Origin: Entomortierella parvispora
Lineage: Eukaryota; Mortierellomycota; Mortierellomycetes; Mortierellales; Mortierellaceae
Reading direction: 5' to 3'
Length of the DNA stretch: 64,000 bases
Assembly: GCA_963573315.1 (NCBI GenBank)
Contig: OY752149.1
Coordinates: 2,232,001 to 2,296,000 of the forward strand
In this document: piece by piece, positions 1-10,100 of the stretch
Numbering within the stretch: the stretch's first letter is position 1
Layout of the letters: every line of letters begins with the position of its first letter
Made by a program: the position numbers and the translations under genes
Notes under the pieces: model-generated
Seen by the model: the letters and a program-made list of their open reading frames with translations, nothing else
Database searches by the model: none
What the model was told of the DNA's origin: nothing

Positions 1-2141
1 TCGCAGCTGATAGCGGCAGTACCCAAGAATCAAGCAAGAACGACAAGTTTTCATATGACGATGACGACAGAGTGCTGAACGAAGAATGGTCTATTGAGGA
101 GCGGAAGTGGAGGGTGGATATCTTGAGAAGACAGGCGTACCTGCGCGCATGGGCTTGCCGTAGATTCTTGGACCTGTATGAGTTCTCTGTCAACTGCATA
201 CCCACGGACATTGGTTCGTCCTCGATGTGGTTGTCGCAGTCACCGACAACAGTGCAACCAACATACCCGACTCTCGAACCCGAGTTCCATCATCTATACC
301 GGATCATCAGAAGTGTGCTTGAAATCCAAGATACCGTCGTGAATGGCAATCCACAGCCACCGCCGTTCTTGTTCCCTGCCTCGTCGATGAATCTCTTTTC
401 AGTCAGCTCTGTGGCGGTCCCAGAGCTAGCGCTTGAAAAACTTCACGAAATCATTGTATGGGACAAGAGAAGCTACGAGATCTTGCGTCCAGCCTACTCG
501 ACCGTTTCCGGTGAGGAGATGGAGCGAACAAAAATGGAGACGGATACTCAAATCGAGCACGAGTTTCGAGCCACTGTCATGCAGGATAATGACCAGGCTA
601 GTTTGCCTGCGCCCAAGCTGGGATTGTGCACGACTCTGGAGAATGAGGTTGTGGAGAGCTCAAAAAGGAACTCGGCCTATAACAACATGAGGTACTTTGG
701 CCTCCAAAATCATGGGATCTGGGAGCCTCTCTTGGACCGCCTAGTCAAATTTGATACTACCCATCGGCGTCTGAATGCTGACAGCATCTATCAATTCATT
801 CATCGAATGCACGTTGACGAAGCTCCAGTCGTATGCAAGCATCGAAGCCCGCACTCAGAGTCCTTGGCTTCTCTGTCGCCGTCGTACTCATCGTCCGTCC
901 ACTCCATGCAGAGCCAAACCAAGAAATCTTTTGCGCAGTGGCTCCAATTCCCTTCTTCGTCCACGCCTTCACCACTGTCAACGCCGCCGTTCCCTCTGTC
1001 ACCTCAAAGTGCCTCTCACCTACAGTACCAAAACCAACACCCTCAAAGATCCCCTTTTCCTTCCCCACCGCTGCCTCTTCAACAGGACGGAATCACCCAT
1101 GACCAGCGATTGGAGTTCCTGAGAACGCTTTGGGTCCTTGATCAATGCGTGGAAAAGAGACCGGACAGGGAACAGTCGTTGACCTGGTTCCGACTTTCCT
1201 CGAGTGCCAATGCTGTCAAGGCTATCGCTGACTACGGAGGAATCCTGCCCTATTTGAGGGCTCTTCGGGTTGCAGGCTCTGTAGCAGCCATGGCGAATGG
1301 TCACAATCAAGGCCACGGAAATGTCAACGGCAGTACGCTATCCATCCCCAGCAGTGTTCGGTCTGGTAAGGACGGGGGATTCAGTCGCCGTAGTAGTTTC
1401 GCAGCCTCAGCTTCTATTTCGGGATCCAATGGCTTCTTCAAAAAACAACAACAATACCCACAACATGTTGCTGATATGGGCGAGGGCCTTCGCAGCACGC
1501 ACAGCGAGGATGAATCCCTTCGTTACAAGGACCCTATTATGTTGCTTCAGCCAGTAACTCTTACGGGCTATCTCAAGATGCTCCTTCGGCAAGTGAGTGG
1601 GCTCCTTTTAAAGGAGACCACACTGCTGTTTATTGAATTGACTCGACCCATCCCGACGACTTTTACCGAGTCGGGTTTTGAAGGCACAGAGATCAACTCT
1701 GAAACTCTCACTGGTTCTGGCGCGATGGATGGAGGTAGAGAGGATACAGCTTTGGCCTCCTCTTCGACTTTGGAATCAAGGGCCTCTGTAGGCACTCCTT
1801 TGTTTTTTGACAAGCTTTTACCGATCGATCACTCCTTGTTGGTCCGGGTGCTGTGCTTGGAACCAGATCGGGGCACGCTTTTCCTAAAGTTCACTCGAAT
1901 CATGGGCAAGATTCTGAACAAGGCACCCCCCTGCATGGAAGTGGATGGCGTTGCACTGGCAAAGATGGTTCAAGTAATCGAACCTAACGGAGTGTTTGAC
2001 TTGGCCTCCTTGGCGAGATGGCACGGTGCGTGGTCTGCGCTGATTACAGCTTACGCTCTGAAGGCTAAGGAAGAGGAGATGCAGAAACTAAAGGAGCAGG
2101 TGGCGGTGGCGATGAATCAAAATGGTCAATGCTTGATATAA
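1..2141 (+). CDS. Unrecognised large protein, C-terminal part (5' end outside window)
   Basis: The reading frame is open from the left edge, so the listed start is only the window boundary; the first in-window Met-like codon (GTG at 72) is not a real start. About 712 residues are visible and no intron is needed. The N-terminal third is compact and aromatic-rich (for example RRQAYLRAWACRRFLDLYEF). The middle is a Ser/Pro/Gln-rich low-complexity linker at about 860-1090. It is followed by mixed helical segments (LEFLRTLWVLDQCVEKRPDR) and another Ser-rich stretch at about 1320-1500. The last 100 residues look folded and end in a charged helix (KAKEEEMQKLKEQ). A leucine-rich block near 1810-1960 faintly recalls helical GAP-type domains, but I cannot assign a family. 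An AATAAA at 2170-2175 follows the TAA stop. That this is a real gene is very likely; its function is unknown. Confidence 0.7.
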   Translation, partial: AADSGSTQESSKNDKFSYDDDDRVLNEEWSIEERKWRVDILRRQAYLRAWACRRFLDLYEFSVNCIPTDIGSSSMWLSQSPTTVQPTYPTLEPEFHHLYRIIRSVLEIQDTVVNGNPQPPPFLFPASSMNLFSVSSVAVPELALEKLHEIIVWDKRSYEILRPAYSTVSGEEMERTKMETDTQIEHEFRATVMQDNDQASLPAPKLGLCTTLENEVVESSKRNSAYNNMRYFGLQNHGIWEPLLDRLVKFDTTHRRLNADSIYQFIHRMHVDEAPVVCKHRSPHSESLASLSPSYSSSVHSMQSQTKKSFAQWLQFPSSSTPSPLSTPPFPLSPQSASHLQYQNQHPQRSPFPSPPLPLQQDGITHDQRLEFLRTLWVLDQCVEKRPDREQSLTWFRLSSSANAVKAIADYGGILPYLRALRVAGSVAAMANGHNQGHGNVNGSTLSIPSSVRSGKDGGFSRRSSFAASASISGSNGFFKKQQQYPQHVADMGEGLRSTHSEDESLRYKDPIMLLQPVTLTGYLKMLLRQVSGLLLKETTLLFIELTRPIPTTFTESGFEGTEINSETLTGSGAMDGGREDTALASSSTLESRASVGTPLFFDKLLPIDHSLLVRVLCLEPDRGTLFLKFTRIMGKILNKAPPCMEVDGVALAKMVQVIEPNGVFDLASLARWHGAWSALITAYALKAKEEEMQKLKEQVAVAMNQNGQCLI

Positions 2142-2283
2142 GGAGCTGGGAATATTCATGTGCGGGAATAATAAACAAACAAATATTATAAAGAGAACAA
2201 ATGTCCTCCACTGAGATAGATGGACTCTCTGTCCTATGAGTTTTTGCTGCCTTTTTTGACTAAGGAATACACACTGGCCCTGG

Positions 2284-2334
2284 GTATATTCCCAACAGTA
2301 TACACTGACTTTGTGTATATTCCCAACAATATAC
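2284..2334. repeat. Two copies of a 20-bp partial palindrome, 31 bp apart
   Basis: The unit GTATATTCCCAACARTATAC occurs at 2284-2303 and 2315-2334 and differs at one position. Its ends (GTATA...TATAC) are inverted, so each copy could form a small hairpin. It lies just downstream of the first gene in non-coding DNA. Confidence 0.7.
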
Positions 2335-2361
2335 GCAGGGTGCAAGGAGTATAGGCATTTT

Positions 2362-2462
2362 GCATAGAGACGCGAGATTCGATGACATTATGCGCCGGAA
2401 TGGTGCAAGAGACGCGAGGTTATGCACAGAAACGCGAGATTCGATGACATTACGCGCAGGAA
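2362..2462. repeat. 61-bp direct repeat, two copies, with extra GAGACGCGA fragments
   Basis: A 39-40 bp block containing ACGCGAGATTCGATGACATT is present at 2362-2400 and again at 2423-2462 with only a few mismatches (offset 61 bp). Shorter GAGACGCGA-type fragments lie between and after the copies. The block is non-coding. Confidence 0.7.
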
Positions 2463-3420
2463 CGGGGGCATGAGACGCGAAATTATGCACACAGTTCAGG
2501 CCAAAAATCTTTGATGCTCAGATATGAAGACGCTGGTCTGTGGAATAACAGCAAGAATTCTGGTGGCCTCAACTGCGAACATGCCTTTTGGTGGTTCTTT
2601 GTTTCTGGCTTGCTGGCCTGCTTTTCAAACTTTTTCAGTGCGTCAAGACAGATGGGTGCGGAGGAGACTTTTTTGAGAGACGCGATCATAGATATCCAGA
2701 CACCTTCTCCTGGTCAGAAGGTTCATCCAGCAAGATATGGACATCGATATTTTCGTCCATACATGACTATGACATCTGCAGTTGTCCTTGCCCTGTCCCC
2801 ATAACGTGCCGATGGACACTGTAAACAAATGACGATATCAACATCAGTTGAGGTTGCATTCCACGTCCCGGATCGTCTAGGGGCCATTGGACTGCTGTAC
2901 CAAGATTTGAACTACGGACTCGGTTTCACAAAAGTGAGGGAGGCTAACGGTAGCGTGGTATCATATGGTGCTTGAGTATCTGCGGCAGTTTCGCGTCAAA
3001 GGAGATAATTACTCTTATTTGTCACCCGGGTGACAGGAACCATTTTTGTTAGCATCTGGCACCTGGGGTGACAAATAAGCCTCTTTGTCACCCGGGTGAC
3101 AGGAAGCAGTTGAGTATCTATTCGGCACCTGGGGGGTGGGTGATAGATAAGCCACTTTTTTGCTCTGGATAACTGCTGTCACCCGGGGGTGACAAATAGG
3201 CTGGCGCTCAGACACTTTGGCTCTCACATGTCGCGTCTCTTGTTCTACATGAGGGCTATGTGTAAAGATCCGTTATGCCATACGCTTCTTTCGTCTGGTG
3301 TGTCTTTCAAAAAGAGATGCTTGATTTTATTATTGAATGCTTTGCGATGAGATGAGATGGGGTTGGATGGTATTTCAGGAAATAGGGGGTGAGCTGGGAC
3401 CCCTGGTGAGAAGGGTTTTT
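2463..3420. other. Intergenic stretch without a recognisable gene
   Basis: Only short unrelated reading frames are present. The noteworthy content is the CCCGGG-centred palindrome cluster annotated separately at 3020-3194. The last 100 bases are the probable 3' UTR of the minus-strand RCL1 gene. Confidence 0.6.
3020..3194. repeat. Cluster of perfect 16-bp palindromes TGTCACCCGGGTGACA
   Basis: The perfect palindrome TGTCACCCGGGTGACA occurs at 3020-3035 and 3086-3101, exactly 66 bp apart. A third version with two extra G's lies at 3177-3194. Half-sites CACCTGGGGTGACAAATA (near 3060-3077) and GGCACCTGGGGGGTGG (near 3124) lie between them, so the whole 175 bp is a degenerate 66-bp tandem repeat built on the palindrome. 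Confidence 0.8.
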
Positions 3421-5269
3421 TTACGTGGCCTTCTTGTTGGTGTTGACATATCCAATTCCAACACAGGTCATCAAGAGCGTATCCGGGGCAGCACCCAATA
3501 CAGTCTTGTCCTTGTCAGTCTCCTGTGTGATCTTGAACTGCGAGCCGAAAAAGTCTTGCAGATCGCGCAGGTATTGAATTCTAAGTACATGCGTTAGAAA
3601 AAAAAAAGATTATGAGTGAGAAAGAAGAGCAGCAAAAGCAAGAACAATAATCGCCCACTGATTTTTTTCTAGAAAGGGTAACTTACGTGAATGGGGTGAG
3701 TTCTCCAACGCGAACTTTGCTGACATCGTTGGGACCCAAAACCATCATCAGCAACACCAAGGTCTGCGAGATGGAGTCAACACATCCACCCTTGCGGATC
3801 TCTGACAACAACATCTTGGCCGCCTGCAGTCCAATGTCTTCAGGTGCTTGTCCAGCGCCTCCTGCCAACTCTGCAGAGTAGAAGGCCGAAGTTGTCGTTT
3901 TGGCCAATAGTGAAATGGCAAATCCAGGAGAGAGTCCCGATTTATCTCCTTGATAGTGTACTGCAGCAATGTTGATATCGTTCACATAGTCCAGGACGCC
4001 ACGAGCAGAGTCTACCATACGGTTCGAAAACTGAGGCGCAACTCGAGTACAGTAGGCAACTCCACGAATTCTCTTGATACGACCTTCATCCGTGAACTGA
4101 ATAGGCTTCAATGACCGCACGATTGGACACCTGAAAATGACCTTTCCTCCGCCATTCGGTGGTGCTCCACGAGCGGGAATCTAGAAAAAAAAAATAGTCA
4201 TTCCTAGTCAGAAATTGCAAAGCTTGTTGTAGGGTTGTTCCTTTCGCATGATCCATAGCATTCTGAACATACATCGAGTTCCAGTCCCTCTTCAATTCCA
4301 AACTTCTTGAGCTGGGGCAGCAAGACTGTTCTAATGGTATCAACCTACAATAGCAATCAAATATGTTAGTACACTACTCTGGATGTACAAAAATAGTCCT
4401 GTTTCAGCAATCAACCAATGTCTGCCACGGATATCAGAGAGCAGGTCTAGAGTTCTTGTCACTCCTCCACCCCAGTGACCATTCCTGCTACAGAATTACA
4501 TGTCGTGCCTCTCATTTTACGATTGCTGTGAAATTCCAACTTTTGATCACACCAAAACTTACGGAAATGTCGACGTTGTCATTGGTGATTCCGTTCAAAG
4601 TAATGTTCATGGGGTTCTTGGAGAATGGTCCGAGGCAGATCAAAGGCTCCAAGAAATATCCAATAGCTCGTGCTGATCCACAGTCATGGTAGACCTTGCC
4701 TCCAACAATGACACCGGGCTTATAGACGATCGATGTACCTTGTTTTCAGAAAAAAAAAAAGATCACTCGTCAGTTACTTGACAGGTGATTTGGTAGAGAG
4801 TCGTGTCGTATATATCGCATATGTCCAGTCCTTGCGATTTCCAATGCCGAATCTGCCGAAACTGCGCCGTTCAAGCCACTGGTTCCTCGGGTCTTCGAAG
4901 GTGTTCAAATGTTCCTGGTCCTGCTTCCTGATTCATTTATCCCGATTGCAGAAGATCATCGTGGCATACCGGTATAGCTGATCTCAATAGTGGCTCCGTT
5001 GGTGACTTTTTCCAAAAGACGCAAGAAGCTGGCCTCAAAATCTACAATGTAAAAAAAAGAGCATCGTTTAGCTCATCAAAGTTTTTCTCGCAAGGAAAAG
5101 AATACGTCTAGCGACTATTCTAGCAGGCCCGTATGCTCGTACCTCTGAGACCAGGGTTGGCATCGTTGTGGCGAATCTTTTCAATCTTCAGAACCTTTCC
5201 AGACAGGGTGGCCAGGACAAGGCGCTGTCTGAAGTAGTTATGTCCTTCGAACCTGAGGACTTTGGACAT
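3421..5269 (-). CDS. RCL1: RNA 3'-terminal phosphate cyclase-like protein RCL1
   Basis: Rcl1 is a nucleolar factor of the SSU processome that works with the GTPase Bms1 in maturation of 18S rRNA at site A2; it has the RTC fold but no cyclase activity. Six exons on the minus strand (5269-5143, 5041-4970, 4738-4563, 4344-4273, 4180-3687, 3580-3421) join with GT-AG introns into 366 residues, the usual Rcl1 length. The start MSKVLRFEGHNYFRQRLVLA is the family signature. Other conserved blocks are IVGGKVYHDCG, GGGKVIFRCP, GVAYCTRV and the C-terminal IQYLRDLQDFFGSQFKI ... GIGYVNTNKKAT. It is divergent from MED18 with 379 bp between start codons. Confidence 0.95.
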
Positions 5270-5648
5270 TGTTGAGGGAGTAAAGGTGGACAGGGGAAAG
5301 TGCTAATGCAGGTTGTGGGATGGATGTAAATGGTACGTTGAAGAATGGGTGTTGCTAAGGGAGAAAGAGGGGGAGGAGAAGGAGATGAATGGGGCGGATG
5401 AATGGGAGGAGAGCAGGTTTCTTGCGTTTGCATGCAAAGGCTCTTTTCCTTTTTTTTTTTTTTTTGTGAGGCTCGATGAAAGATTTGTGGCTTAGACTTG
5501 CAGTGTAAACACGAAAAGAAGGGTATTGTTTTCATTGGTGAGAGACCTGTGACTATCCTGGGTGAATAGTTGTATCCCACTTTCCTTCCTGCCCTTTCAC
5601 ATTGCTCGTTGTTCCTCGTTGCATGCTTGTCGCAAACCAGAAACAATA
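5270..5648. promoter_or_regulatory. Divergent promoter region between RCL1 and MED18
   Basis: These 379 bp separate two head-to-head start codons. They hold a T-rich tract at 5446-5465 (poly dT on the plus strand) and purine-rich DNA on the RCL1 side, as in nucleosome-depleted fungal promoters. I see no clear TATA box. Confidence 0.45.
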
Positions 5649-6959
5649 ATGTCAGGGCCAGGATTATTATCAGGAGGAGCATCATTCGAATGCAGTCTGC
5701 CAGGAGTTGTACTTCCTGGACAGTTTGGACAGTTGTACGATCGACTGCTCGGTCTGTGTGAACATTCAGCTCATTCAAAGATGTTGGAGCATGAACTGTT
5801 ATTTTCGCCATCAGGTACAGTCATGAGCCCTGTGTTCTCATGGATGACCTCTGTTCGCATGATGCGTGTGAGTTTTGGGTTGGATACAGAGTTCTCTTTG
5901 GGCTAATTTATACCAATCTTACCACTATTTCCAACAGTTCAACGACCCATGTACGCTGCTAGAAACGACGAAGTTCCCCTTCGGTTACGCGTAAAGTTGA
6001 CTGTTTTGGATCAGGATAACAAAAAAAAGAGAACTGAAGAAGAGGATGGGGCACGGAAACTGCAAAAAAACGACACAAGTGAAAGTGTACTGGCAGGAAC
6101 CACTCTCGAATCTGCTATGGATGTAGACTCCAGCCCTGATGCCATCGAACGCGTTTCGAACGGTCAGGATCCATCATCAGTTTCGACCTCTGCACAGCCA
6201 TATCAGGGTTCAAGGACGATAGTGACTCGCCAATACCAATTGTGTCAATACGGACACCCAGAGCCGGGACGAAACCTTGTAGTACGGTCTGCGATCCTTG
6301 TCAAAATTCATGGGGATGCCTTTGGTTTCTTGTCTCTGCTTGGATATGGGTAAGCACACGTGGAGGCAGTAATTGTCAGCGATTTCATACCGAGGTTTGT
6401 TATGATGTCTCTCAAATGCTAACCACCATATCATCAATGTGACTCTCTGGACCCCAGTTTTGAGGACGAGTTTGTTCGACGAGGATATAACTTTATGTAC
6501 AACAACATTTGCAGGATATCGGTCTTTCGCAAATACAAGGTACGCTCTCGCTAAAGCTCGTGTGAATGATAAGGCCTGCAAGGCGTCATGAGATCTAACG
6601 TAGTAATCCCTTGTCTGTGTCCACTCCTTTTTTGTCTCCCAACTCTAGCTTGCAAAGCAACACGACCCTTTCTCTGCGATCGTGCCAGAGGGTGAGGCTG
6701 CTGGGGGATCGGCTGGAGATGTAGCCTCGCCTTGGTTGGTCGAAATCACTTCTAGCTTTGTCTCTCAAGAGAACGTCAATTCTATGTCTGACGAGATCAA
6801 TGTTGTGCGGAATCTGCTGGCAGGTTCGATTTCATTTTGATTGCAAGTTGTTCGAATGGTCATCAATAAAGGCCAGTCTCAACTTTCAAGCTGGTCAATG
6901 GAGGTCTTCTTCGCTACCAACTTGTTTTTCCAGCAGCAGGGATGCAGGGTGTAGGGTGA
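5649..6959 (+). CDS. MED18: Mediator complex subunit 18 (head module)
   Basis: Med18 is part of the Mediator head module, where with Med20 it forms a beta-barrel dimer that contacts RNA polymerase II. Five exons (5649-5865, 5938-6349, 6458-6539, 6649-6823, 6934-6959) join in phase to 303 residues. Recognisable blocks are the N-terminal LLSGGASFECSLPGVV, LYDRLLGLC followed by MLEHELLF, and the C-terminal core GFEDEFVRRGYNFMYNNICR with VFRKYK, then WLVEIT and SDEINVVRNLL. An acidic, Lys-rich insert lies at about residues 95-150. The start at MSGPGLLS is preferred because the upstream in-frame Met precedes a non-conserved leader. The last exon (8 codons) is inferred from a strong pyrimidine-AG acceptor and is the least certain part. 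The stop is only 83 bp from the convergent PARN stop. Confidence 0.85.
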
Positions 6960-7042
6960 AGAAACATAGAATTCGCTGACTCGTGACGTGGAGATATTCG
7001 AAGTTGCTAACTGGCATGGGTATCGTCACACCCTGCGTTTTT

Positions 7043-9717
7043 TTATTCCGCATCGAGGGCTGCCTCAAGAGCGGCGACAGCCTCCTCGGTGGTCAAGGTG
7101 CGAGCAGTAGCTGGGGTAGAAGTCTCGTCAGCTTTAGTTTGTTCACGAGGATCCAACTCAGCGTCATCCTGTTTCCTCTTGAGGGCCGTTTTTGGCTTCT
7201 CTTCGACCGACTTTGGCTGCTGTCGTTGTTGCTCCCGTTGTTCACGCTGCTGCGCAAGCAGACGTTGCTGCTCCTCAGCCTGTCTCTGTCGAAGCTGGTC
7301 CTGTTCAAGAGCCAATGCCTTCTGTGCCTCACGGGCCTGCCTCTCTGCTGCCTCTCGTTCTAAATACCAACTCTTCCAGCCTATAATCTCGATTGCCGCT
7401 GCCTCCTCCAATGATTTCATTCCAAGGGATCGACCTTTGTTTGCCATCTCTGTTTCCCCTTCCATGAAAGGCGTCACATACTCCTCTCCCAAGGGGCCCA
7501 AAGGAACTCTCACTTCTGGTTCATCCAGCATGGCCGAGTTTCTCAAAGTTTCTACAGGTTCTGCTCCTGACTCAACTGCCGGTGGAGCGGGGTACCGGCT
7601 GATCAGCAGCCAGGCCGACGTGCTATCCACTCGGTTGAATCTATATGCGTTGAGAGGTCGGAACAGGTGGAACAAGGTCGAGGTTGTGTAGTGGGGAGGC
7701 AGGTTCCTAAGCAAAAAGTTGAAGGGTCGGTCCTGCGGCTCTTCCTCAGGTCCGGTCAAATTCATCACCTCGATATCGGAGCGCATCATGTGCAACAAGT
7801 TGTAGCAATCCTTGAGTTCTGCATTCTCCAGATACTGTAGAGTAGGATTATCCAGAATCGTCTGTTGACGCTTCCTCAGGCTTTCTTCTTTTTCGAGTTC
7901 TGTCTCTTCCACCTCTCCATCCTCAGATTCCTTGTCCTCTGCAGCCACGATGTCTTCATTAGTTGCCTCCTCCGGGTCCTCGACTTCGACCTTTCTCCGT
8001 TTCCTAGAAGGAGCTCCAAGATCATTCGATTCGACTGCGTCCACTCCATCTCCATTACCGAGCAAGCTCCGACGTTCACGCTCCTTGAGGATAAAGCCAG
8101 CAAACCGGAGGAAGGCCTGACCAGTAATATAGGCATCGTATCCAGCTTCATGATAGTTGGCTTCCTTCAGCGGGTCCACAGTTTCCTTGACAGGGGGAGG
8201 TGTGAGACCAGCAACAGCGGCAGTGTCCGCAGCAGCCTTGGCAGCCGCCACAGCGGCGGCAGCTTCTGCAGCATCCGCTGCTGCATTGGCAGGGTAGCGG
8301 TCGAATCCTTCCGCCATGTCTACGATGCAATGTTGTGTAGATTGAGTACATTGGTCTTTGAGAATGTGTTTTGACCTTTGGGCATTGGGCATTGGGCAAC
8401 TTACAGATTTTGGGTCCAGTAGTCGAGAACGGGGCTTGCTGTACACTTTGGGATACGTTTTCGAGCCCACTCGTCACCAGATTGGGGCTAATTAAAGGGT
8501 GCATCGCCAAGTATTTGGTATCGATAATACTATTCATTTTTCACAAAAAGTGGTTCCAAGTGTGTTTCAGGTTAGAAAGGATGAATATTGATTGCACTCC
8601 AGAGTTGTATAATGCAAAATGATAGAAGAGATCCATTGCACGTACGTGTTCCACTCCCGATTCAGAGCTTTTTTCCAGTCTTCCAGCTCAAACGGCAAAT
8701 CCCACATAAACTGAGAAGAGATCTGCATCAAATCCAAAAAGCAATTATGACCGATCAAAGGCTTCTTTGATTCCGAAATCATGTCCAGAACTCTCCTCAG
8801 ATTCAGTTTGGGTGGCTGTGCCATCTTCGCCAACTCTTTGGCTGCCCTGATCTCATCTGTCATCTTTGACACGGTCATGGTTCGCTGCTGAGATTGAGAC
8901 GTCACGTTCAGGTTGTCGTTGAATTCGTTCCTGATTAGCTGATGGACAAGTCTTCGGAAGAAACTGTTGTTGGCCTGGATGGTGAGTGTTGGTTCTGTCG
9001 AGTTTTGGAGCCATTCCTTGATTTGCTCGCTAATGAGGTAAAAAAAAGAATATATTGCAGTATGTTAACGACAAGGTCCGCCCTAAAAATCAAAGAAGCA
9101 CATTGAAGAACATGCTTACGTAGTAGTGGTCATGAATCCTCGGTTACGGTCATCGACGGGAATATCTCTCGAGGTCTCGTTCGAAGATGCCCTCAAAGCC
9201 TCCTTCTCGGCCTTTCGAATCAGGTAGGCATCTTCCTCGGGTCGAGTCAAGTAGGGGATACCATGGCGGATCCACTTGTTGAAATCAAAGCCGTTGTTTA
9301 TCAAGAACTCGAGACTGGTGCTCTGACACTGAAAGAACCTTTCACCGGCCTTTGCTTCATCTGCACTGGAGGGGAAGCATGGGAAGTTGAAGGGGCGTGC
9401 CTCATATCCTGCCTTGGAGTCGTTCCAGGTAAATGTGCAAATTCCGAGCTGTATCACCAAAAAGCTGGATGCGCTCCTGGAAACCTTGGCATACCGTGTT
9501 GCCAGACTGTCCTGATCCCTTGGGATGTTTTGAGGCAAAGCCAAACCTGGAAGCGAAGGCGCGGCATTAGTGTTCAGTTCTCCTGGAATGCAGAGCAATG
9601 GTGTGTTTTACGGACTGTACCAGTCATTTCGGTGTCCATTGCGACAAAGTCGCATTCGGCAATGGCCTTTTGCAGCAATGGAAGGTTCTCCTCGAATGAC
9701 TCCTTAAGAATCTCCAT
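7043..9717 (-). CDS. PARN: Poly(A)-specific ribonuclease PARN-like deadenylase
   Basis: PARN is a DEDDh 3' exonuclease that removes poly(A) from mRNA and matures snoRNA, telomerase RNA and other small RNAs. Five exons (9717-9621, 9582-9120, 9029-8646, 8529-8405, 8319-7043) sum exactly to 782 codons including the stop. The first catalytic motif is FVAMDTEMTG, with Asp28 and Glu30 at the same positions as in human PARN. Further blocks are GFDFNKWIRHGIPYL, LIGHNCFLDLMQ (Exo II) and HEAGYDAYITGQAFLRFAGF (Exo III, with His and Asp). An RRM-like segment (FNFLLRNLPPHY) follows. Compared with the 639-residue human enzyme, the protein has an Ala-rich insert after MAEGFDRYPAN, an acidic linker, and a Gln/Arg-rich coiled C-terminus. 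It is convergent with MED18. Confidence 0.93.
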
Positions 9718-10100
9718 GGTTGACTTCTGCGGGGATGAGAGGTTGGAGCGAAAGAAGAATGTTGTTTATCTCTATTGTTGTGGTTGCTCTCAGCGCCCTG
9801 TGACTGCGTGTTGGTGGCTGGCGCGTCGCGTTCGCGTCGTGCGCAGGGTTGCCATGTATGAGAGCAGGGCTACCGTTATTTCTAATATTGCTGTTTTCAC
9901 CCTCTTTGTCTCCAGGCCAGATCTTCTTCTTATTGATCTTCTTGCCCATTACCGATAGGTCTTTTCCTTCTCACTTACTTTGACAGCAGGCTTTAGATTT
10001 TTTTATTCATCGGTATTCTTGCTGTGTTTTCATGATACTGGTAACCCATAGGAGAAAGAGGAGGAGAGATCAACATCTGTGGAAAAGGACACCAGGTCCT
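9718..10100. other. Intergenic region between PARN and the FAD monooxygenase
   Basis: This 383-bp stretch is the PARN promoter plus the 3' UTR of the next minus-strand gene. No gene is recognisable. Confidence 0.5.

Noticed and set aside
1810-2130. RhoGAP or other GAP domain in the first gene
   Set aside because: Only general helical, Leu-rich character was seen; no arginine finger or family signature could be identified.
2860-2960. tRNA gene
   Set aside because: The stretch contains T-loop-like TTTGAACT, but arms do not pair and no cloverleaf can be drawn. No tRNA was found elsewhere in the window by looking for GTTCRANTC blocks.
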